A stretch of DNA of 64,000 nucleotides from Achromobacter sp. Root83 (GTDB lineage Bacteria; Pseudomonadota; Gammaproteobacteria; Burkholderiales; Burkholderiaceae_B): assembly GCF_001428845.1 (NCBI RefSeq), contig NZ_LMIU01000024.1, forward strand, positions 64,542 through 128,541. The letters are read 5' to 3'. Positions 59,082-64,000 of this stretch are shown piece by piece. A program made the position numbers and the translations under genes. Each line of letters starts with the position of its first letter. The first letter of the stretch is position 1. The notes under the pieces are model-generated. The model saw only the letters and a program-made list of their open reading frames with translations, searched no databases and was not told the origin of the DNA.

Positions 59082-61367
59082 ATGGGTCCGTATCGGAAAT
59101 TATGGTTCACGTTGATCGCCGTGGTGGCGATCACATTCGCATTGCTGGGCTTCTACGGCGGAGAGGTCTACCGGCAGGCTCCGCCCATCCCCGGGCAGAT
59201 CGTGACGACGGACGGCCGGGCGCTGTTCGGCCGCGAGGACATCCTGGACGGTCAGACCGCCTGGCAGTCCGTGGGCGGCATGCAGCTAGGCTCGGTCTGG
59301 GGGCACGGCGCGTACCAGGCGCCGGACTGGACGGCCGACTGGCTGCACCGCGAACTGATGGCCTGGCTGGACCTGGCCGCGCGCGATGAGCACGGCCAGG
59401 CCTACGATAAGCTCGCCGCGCCCGCGCAGGCAGCCCTGCGCGAATCGCTCAAGGCCGAGTACCGCGGCAACCGCAGCGACGCCGCCACGGACACCTTGAC
59501 GATCACGCCGCGCCGCGCGCTCGCCATCGAGCAGACCGCGGCCTACTACGACCAGCTTTTCTCGGATGCGCCGGCCTTGCACCGCAGCCGCGAGAACTTC
59601 GCGATGAAGGAAAACACGCTGCCCGACGCCGCGCGCCGCACCCAGCTCACGCAGTTCTTCTTCTGGACGGCATGGGCGGCGGCGACCGAGCGCGAGGGCA
59701 AGCCGGTCACCTACACCAACAACTGGCCGCACGAACCGCTGATCGGCAACCAGCCCAGCGCGGAAAACGTGATGTGGTCCATCATCAGCGTGGTGGTGCT
59801 GCTGGCGGGCATCGGCTTCCTGGTCTGGGCCTGGGCGTTCCTGCGCGGCAAGGAAGAAGAAGAGCCGCAAGCGCCCGCGCGCGACCCGCTCACCACGTTT
59901 GCCCTGACGCCGTCGCAACGCGCGCTGGGCAAATACCTGTTCCTGGTCGTGGCGCTGTTCGGCTTCCAGGTGCTGCTGGGCGGTTTCACCGCGCACTACA
60001 CCGTTGAAGGGCAGAAGTTCTATGGCATCGACGTATCGCAGTGGTTCCCCTATTCGCTGGTGCGCACCTGGCACATCCAGAGCGCGCTGTTCTGGATCGC
60101 CACCGGCTTCCTGGCCGCGGGCCTGTTCCTGGCGCCCCTGATCAACGGCGGGCGCGATCCCAAGTATCAGAAGGTGGGCGTGGACATCCTGTTCTGGGCC
60201 TTGGTGCTGGTGGTGGTCGGCTCGTTTACCGGCAACTACCTGGCCATCGCGCAGATCATGCCGCCGGACCTGAACTTCTGGCTGGGCCACCAGGGCTATG
60301 AATATGTGGACCTGGGACGCCTGTGGCAGATCGGCAAGTTCGCCGGCATCTGCTTCTGGCTGGTGCTGATGCTGCGCGGTATCGTGCCCGCCCTGCGCAC
60401 GCCGGGCGGCGACAAGAACCTGCTGGCGCTGTTGACGGCTTCCGTCGGCGCGATCGGGCTGTTCTACGGCGCGGGCTTTTTCTACGGCGAACGCACGCAC
60501 CTGACGGTGATGGAGTACTGGCGCTGGTGGATCGTCCACCTGTGGGTCGAAGGCTTCTTTGAAGTGTTCGCCACCACGGCGCTGGCCTTCATCTTCTCGA
60601 CGCTCGGCCTGGTGTCGCGCCGCATGGCAACCACCGCCAGCCTGGCCTCGGCCTCGCTGTTCATGCTGGGCGGCATTCCGGGCACGTTCCATCACCTGTA
60701 CTTCGCCGGTACGACCACGCCCGTGATGGCGGTGGGCGCGAGCTTCTCGGCGCTGGAAGTGGTACCGCTGATCGTGCTGGGCCACGAGGCCTGGGAAAAC
60801 TGGCGCCTGAAGACCCGCGCGCCGTGGATGGCCGACCTGAAGTGGCCGCTGATGTGCTTTGTGGCCGTGGCCTTCTGGAACATGCTGGGCGCGGGCGTCT
60901 TCGGCTTCATGATCAATCCGCCGATCTCGCTGTATTACATCCAGGGCCTGAACACCACGCCGGTCCACGCGCACGCCGCGCTGTTCGGGGTGTATGGCTT
61001 CCTGGCGCTGGGTTTCACCCTGCTGGTGCTGCGCTACATCCGTCCGCAGTATTCCCTTAGCCCTGGCTTGATGAAGCTGGCGTTCTGGGGCATGAACGTG
61101 GGCCTGGCGCTGATGATCTTCACCAGCCTGCTGCCCGTGGGCCTGATCCAGTTCCATGCCAGCGTCAGCGAAGGCATGTGGTATGCCCGCAGCGAGGCCT
61201 TCATGCAGCAGGATCTGTTGAAGACCCTGCGCTGGGGCCGCACCTTTGGCGACGTGGTGTTCCTGCTGGGCGCGCTGGCCATGGTCATGCAAGTGATCCT
61301 GGGGCTCCTGAGCGCCAAGCCCTCGCTGGCCGAGCCGCGTCTGCAGCCCAAGGCTGCGCGAGGCTGA
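59082..61367 (+). CDS. norB: Quinol-dependent nitric oxide reductase (qNOR)
   Basis: A 761-residue single-subunit NO reductase. The N-terminal extension (about residues 1-230) includes QTAWQSVGGMQLGSVWGHGAYQAPDW and replaces the separate NorC subunit. About twelve transmembrane segments follow, with heme/FeB ligand histidines in WHIQSALFWIAT, HLWVEGFFEVF, PGTFHHLYFAG and TPVHAHAALFGVYGF. It reduces NO to N2O at the membrane with electrons from the quinol pool. A sigma-54 promoter and three NorR-like boxes precede it. norR is not in the window. Confidence 0.95.
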   Translation: MGPYRKLWFTLIAVVAITFALLGFYGGEVYRQAPPIPGQIVTTDGRALFGREDILDGQTAWQSVGGMQLGSVWGHGAYQAPDWTADWLHRELMAWLDLAARDEHGQAYDKLAAPAQAALRESLKAEYRGNRSDAATDTLTITPRRALAIEQTAAYYDQLFSDAPALHRSRENFAMKENTLPDAARRTQLTQFFFWTAWAAATEREGKPVTYTNNWPHEPLIGNQPSAENVMWSIISVVVLLAGIGFLVWAWAFLRGKEEEEPQAPARDPLTTFALTPSQRALGKYLFLVVALFGFQVLLGGFTAHYTVEGQKFYGIDVSQWFPYSLVRTWHIQSALFWIATGFLAAGLFLAPLINGGRDPKYQKVGVDILFWALVLVVVGSFTGNYLAIAQIMPPDLNFWLGHQGYEYVDLGRLWQIGKFAGICFWLVLMLRGIVPALRTPGGDKNLLALLTASVGAIGLFYGAGFFYGERTHLTVMEYWRWWIVHLWVEGFFEVFATTALAFIFSTLGLVSRRMATTASLASASLFMLGGIPGTFHHLYFAGTTTPVMAVGASFSALEVVPLIVLGHEAWENWRLKTRAPWMADLKWPLMCFVAVAFWNMLGAGVFGFMINPPISLYYIQGLNTTPVHAHAALFGVYGFLALGFTLLVLRYIRPQYSLSPGLMKLAFWGMNVGLALMIFTSLLPVGLIQFHASVSEGMWYARSEAFMQQDLLKTLRWGRTFGDVVFLLGALAMVMQVILGLLSAKPSLAEPRLQPKAARG

Positions 61368-61380
61368 TCCGCGGGCATCC

Positions 61381-61408
61381 GCCACTTTGCGCCAGCGCAA
61401 CGTGGCGG
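61381..61408. other. Hairpin 1 in the norB-nirV gap
   Basis: CGCCACTTTGCGC pairs with GCGCAACGTGGCG (one mismatch, 13 bp) around a two-base loop, 14 bases after the norB stop. With no T-run it is more likely an mRNA stabiliser or attenuator than a terminator. Confidence 0.6.
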
Positions 61409-61437
61409 GCCCGCGCTGACGGTCCAATGGAAGCAGA

Positions 61438-61460
61438 GCCCGCGCCGTCGTGGCGCGGGC
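61438..61460. other. Hairpin 2 directly upstream of nirV
   Basis: GCCCGCGCC pairs perfectly with GGCGCGGGC around GTCGT and ends 18 bases before the nirV ATG, close to its ribosome binding site (CGGAGAA). It may limit translation of nirV from a norB transcript. Confidence 0.6.
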
Positions 61461-61478
61461 GCTCCGGAGAAACTCCGC

Positions 61479-62372
61479 ATGCGCTTCCTGCCGATCGCCA
61501 CCGCCATTTCATTGTTGTTGACTGCTTGCGGGCCCGCAGACCGGGCCCGTTTTGCATTGCCGGAACTCACGCGCCTGCCGCCGGGAGAAGTCAGCTTTCA
61601 GCCGCCGGGCGAGGCGCTGCGCAATGGCTATCCCGTGACGCCGGCGCCCACCATCGCCCGGCATGCGCGCGGCGTGGCCATCATGACGCGCCAGGTCAGT
61701 CAGGCGGAATACGCCGCGTGCGTAAACGCCGGCGGCTGCAAGCCGCTGGATGCGGCGCAGCGCCGGGCGTCTGCGCCGGACCTGCCCGCCGTCGGCATCA
61801 GCTGGTCGGACGCCTCGGCCTACGCGGCCTGGCTATCGGCCGCCACCGGCCGGCGCTTCCGCTTGCCGGACTATGGAGAATGGGTTTACGCGGCGGGCGA
61901 GGCCTACCGGGAGGAAACGCTGCCGGATCAACCCGGCACAGGCGATCCTGCGGCAGGCGGTCCTGCGGCAGGCGGTCCTGCGGCAGGCGATCCCGCGGCG
62001 GGCGATCCCGCGGCAGGCGATCCGGCCCAGCGATGGCTGGCGGAATACGAGCAGCAGAGCCGCCGGGGCGGGGAGGCCGCCGATACGGCGGTACGCCCGT
62101 TCGGCGCATACGGCGTCAACGCGGCGGGCTTGAAGGACATGGGGGGCAGCGTGTGGGACTGGACCTCGGATTGCCATTCGCGGCGGGTGCTGGATGCGCG
62201 CACGGACGGCGCATCCGATGCGGCCCAGGGCCGCAATTGCGGCATACGCGTGGCGGCGGGCCGCCATATCGCCTTTCTGCCCGATTTCATCCGCGACCCC
62301 AAGAGCGGCGCGTGTTCGGTCGGCCTGCCGCCCGCCAACCTGGGACTGCGCCTGGTGCTGGAAGAGGGCTAG
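61479..62372 (+). CDS. nirV: NirV-like lipoprotein (formylglycine-generating enzyme family)
   Basis: A 297-residue protein with a lipoprotein signal (lipobox LTAC, Cys at about residue 17) and an FGE/SUMF1-type fold: MTRQVSQAEYAACVNAGGC, VGISWSDASAYAAWLSAATGRRFRLPDYGEWVYAA, GGSVWDWTSDC and a closing LGLRLV. NirV proteins of this fold accompany nirK in several denitrifiers; the role is unsettled. It lacks an evident cysteine pair of true FGEs. A tandem Gly-Asp-Pro-Ala-Ala repeat is inserted at about residues 155-185. Its place between norB and nirK supports the name. Confidence 0.75.
   Translation: MRFLPIATAISLLLTACGPADRARFALPELTRLPPGEVSFQPPGEALRNGYPVTPAPTIARHARGVAIMTRQVSQAEYAACVNAGGCKPLDAAQRRASAPDLPAVGISWSDASAYAAWLSAATGRRFRLPDYGEWVYAAGEAYREETLPDQPGTGDPAAGGPAAGGPAAGDPAAGDPAAGDPAQRWLAEYEQQSRRGGEAADTAVRPFGAYGVNAAGLKDMGGSVWDWTSDCHSRRVLDARTDGASDAAQGRNCGIRVAAGRHIAFLPDFIRDPKSGACSVGLPPANLGLRLVLEEG
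61941..62030 (+). repeat. 15-bp tandem repeats inside nirV
   Basis: Five full units of 15 bp (GGCGATCCTGCGGCA and close variants at 61941, 61956, 61971, 61986 and 62001) plus a degenerate sixth encode a five-residue period (GDPAA/GGPAA). The array is in frame, so copy number changes keep the reading frame. It probably forms a flexible loop in the lipoprotein. Confidence 0.85.
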
Positions 62373-62391
62373 CGGCCGGGACGCAAGGGCC

Positions 62392-63174
62392 TCAGTGCGC
62401 CGCCAGCTCGGCGGCCTGGTCTTCGGCCGCGGGCGGCCCGTCCCGGCAGGACAGGCAGGCCGCGCAATCCGGGGCGGCCTGCGCGTTTTCGGACAGGCGC
62501 GCAAGCGCCGCGGGGGACCGGAGCACGATGCGCTTGCGCCCGCTGGTCACGATGCCGCGCTGCTTCCAGTCGCTGAGCAGCCGGCTGACGGTGTGCAGCG
62601 TGGTGCCGGTCATTTCGGCGACGTCCTGACGGGTGATGGGAAAGCTGATGCCGATGCCTTCTTGCGTGGGCTGGCCGGATTGCTGCACCAGCCGGAGGAT
62701 CGCGCGCGCCACGCGCTGTTCGACCTCGTCGGTGGACAGTTCCTGGATGCGAATGTGCGCGTCCTGCAGGCGCTGCCCCATGGTCTGAAGCGCGATCGCG
62801 CCAAGCTGCGGATGGCTGGCCGTGAAGCCTTCCCAGGCGGACGCCGGCCAGGCCAGGCAGACGCTTTCCTGCACGGCCAGCACCGTCGCGGGATAACAGG
62901 ACTGCCGCATGGCGCAGGCCAGTCCGAACATGTCGCCCGGGTTGACGTAGCGCACGACCACCTGTTCGCCCTCGGCGGTCAGTTGGGCGACCTTCAGGCA
63001 GCCGTGCAACAGCACGAAGAAATGCGCGCCGTCGGCGCCTTGGCGGTACGCGACTTCACCGGCTTCAAGACGGCAGGGCGTGGCGCCCTGCAGCGCTGCG
63101 TCTAGCTGCGCATCGGACAAAGGCCTGAACAGATCCAGGTTGCGCAGCAGGGCATGGCATAAAGGCGATGGCAT
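62392..63174 (-). CDS. Crp/Fnr family regulator of denitrification
   Basis: A 260-residue Crp/Fnr protein: effector domain about residues 10-125 and a C-terminal HTH with the recognition helix TGTTLHTVSRLLSDW. This is like NnrR-type regulators as I recall them and unlike FNR, which has Glu at the His position. The N terminus lacks the FNR cysteine set, but the extreme C terminus carries Cys237-x2-Cys240-x2-Cys243 (CAACLSC). It is divergent from nirK with a palindrome between them, so it probably controls nirK in response to NO or nitrite. Exact subfamily is uncertain. Confidence 0.85.
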   Translation of the reverse strand: MPSPLCHALLRNLDLFRPLSDAQLDAALQGATPCRLEAGEVAYRQGADGAHFFVLLHGCLKVAQLTAEGEQVVVRYVNPGDMFGLACAMRQSCYPATVLAVQESVCLAWPASAWEGFTASHPQLGAIALQTMGQRLQDAHIRIQELSTDEVEQRVARAILRLVQQSGQPTQEGIGISFPITRQDVAEMTGTTLHTVSRLLSDWKQRGIVTSGRKRIVLRSPAALARLSENAQAAPDCAACLSCRDGPPAAEDQAAELAAH

Positions 63175-63273
63175 GGCGGTCCGCGTGTGGCCGTGGAGAA
63201 TTTTTCCACGCCTCGATGGTGACACCGGCGGCCCCCGCTGACAATGCGCGCGCGGCCACGGGCTGGTCCGAAG

Positions 63274-63289
63274 TTTGCGCTACAGCAAA
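63274..63289. promoter_or_regulatory. Candidate Crp/Fnr-type box upstream of nirK
   Basis: TTTGCGCTACAGCAAA is an inverted repeat (TTTGC-N6-GCAAA) 76-92 bases before the nirK ATG, of the size and form of a Crp/Fnr family site but with TTTGC instead of TTGAT. It fits the divergent regulator with a non-FNR recognition helix. Confidence 0.55.
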
Positions 63290-63365
63290 GAACGCAATCG
63301 CCCGCGGTTCTTCAATGGAGTTGCCGACAGACTCGGCTTTGAAGAAACCGAAAGAGGAGTAGCAC

Positions 63366-64000
63366 ATGAACGCGTTGCGCCCTACCTTGCTTGCAGCGGC
63401 CCTGGTTCTCACGATGGCCGGAGGACCGGCTTTCGCCCAGAACGCCGACAAGCTGCCGCGCGCCAAAGTCACGCTGGTCGCCCCGCCGATGGTCCACCCG
63501 CACGAGCAGGTGGCGAAGTCGGGACCGAAGGTGATCGAGTTCGTCATGACCATCGAGGAAAAGAAGATGGTCATCGACGACAAGGGCACCACGCTGCAGG
63601 CCATGACGTTCAACGGCTCGATGCCCGGCCCGACCATGGTGGTGCACGAGGGCGACTATGTGGAAGTGACGCTGGTCAATCCTGCCTCCAACGCGATGCC
63701 GCACAACGTGGACTTCCATGCCGCGACGGGCGCGCTGGGCGGCGCCAAGCTCACCAACGTGAACCCGGGCGAACAGGCCACGCTGCGCTTCAAGGCGGAT
63801 CGCAGCGGCACCTTCGTCTACCACTGTGCCCCTGAAGGCATGGTGCCATGGCACGTGGTCTCGGGCATGAGCGGCACGCTGATGGTGCTGCCGCGCGAAG
63901 GCCTGAAGGATCCGCAGGGCAAGCCTTTGCACTATGACCGCGCCTACACGATCGGCGAATTCGACCTGTACATCCCCAAGGACGGGAACGGCAAGTACAA
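63366..64000 (+). CDS. nirK: Copper-containing nitrite reductase (5' part)
   Basis: The first 211 codons are present; the gene runs off the window. A 24-residue signal peptide (ending PAFA) leads to a mature start [11 protein letters not shown]. The copper ligands of the first cupredoxin domain are visible: MPHNVDFH (type-1 His and type-2 His), [12 protein letters not shown] (type-2 His, type-1 Cys and His) and VSGM (type-1 Met). The sequence is very close to the known blue NirK of Achromobacter xylosoxidans. It reduces nitrite to NO in the periplasm. An AGAGGAG ribosome site precedes the ATG. Confidence 0.97.
   Translation, partial: MNALRPTLLAAALVLTMAGGPAFAQNADKLPRAKVTLVAPPMVHPHEQVAKSGPKVIEFVMTIEEKKMVIDDKGTTLQAMTFNGSMPGPTMVVHEGDYVEVTLVNPASNAMPHNVDFHAATGALGGAKLTNVNPGEQATLRFKADRSGTFVYHCAPEGMVPWHVVSGMSGTLMVLPREGLKDPQGKPLHYDRAYTIGEFDLYIPKDGNGKY

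Noticed and set aside
59286-61427. 713-codon open frame antisense to norB
   Set aside because: Shadow of the norB reading frame caused by GC-rich third positions; no protein family is recognised.

Overview
The window is 64 kb of high-GC DNA, densely coded on both strands. It looks like the chromosome of an Achromobacter-type betaproteobacterium (Alcaligenaceae). The support is the truncated nirK at the right edge, whose product closely resembles the blue copper nitrite reductase of Achromobacter xylosoxidans as I remember it, a Bug-type solute-binding protein, many LysR regulators, and an intergenic repeat of a kind common in Burkholderiales. I see no rRNA, tRNA, CRISPR array, insertion sequence or prophage.

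Left part (1-28 kb), mostly housekeeping and metabolic genes in small units: an Lrp regulator divergent from an EamA exporter, a TauE/SafE permease, small proteins of unknown function, an AGE-family epimerase, a LysR-Bug-N-formylglutamate amidohydrolase unit, a LysR/SBF-like transporter pair, a Rieske protein, an Atm1-type ABC transporter, an aldo/keto reductase, a PepSY membrane protein, a phosphoesterase, PBP1A, an AraC/Fsr-like MFS pair, a membrane diguanylate cyclase, an S9 peptidase lipoprotein, dinB and yqeY.

Centre (28-44 kb): a complete aryl polyene (APE) biosynthesis operon on the minus strand, from apeC at 43336 down to apeR at 28477 and probably on to a small secreted protein. It encodes a chain-length factor, two ACPs, an aryl-AMP ligase, two ketosynthases, ketoreductase, dehydratases, acyltransferases, a glycosyltransferase, thioesterase, LolA-like protein, MMPL exporter and lipoprotein. 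Three features differ from the Escherichia coli layout: ligase and dehydratase are fused, glycosyltransferase and acyltransferase are separate genes, and a flavin-dependent halogenase-like gene lies between exporter and lipoprotein. Many genes are joined by ATGA stop/start overlaps. A phosphopantetheinyl transferase gene diverges from the operon.

Right part (44-64 kb): nitric oxide defence (hmp and nsrR behind a strong NsrR-type dyad), a D-amino-acid dehydrogenase, several regulator/enzyme pairs (LysR, HxlR-MFS, GST, PNPOx-like), an acyl-CoA dehydrogenase/acyl-CoA ligase pair, and a denitrification block: quinol-type norB with a sigma-54 promoter and three NorR-type boxes, a NirV-like lipoprotein, a Crp/Fnr regulator with an unusual C-terminal CxxCxxC, and nirK running off the end. 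Together these would take nitrite to NO to N2O, with dedicated NO sensing for hmp and norB.
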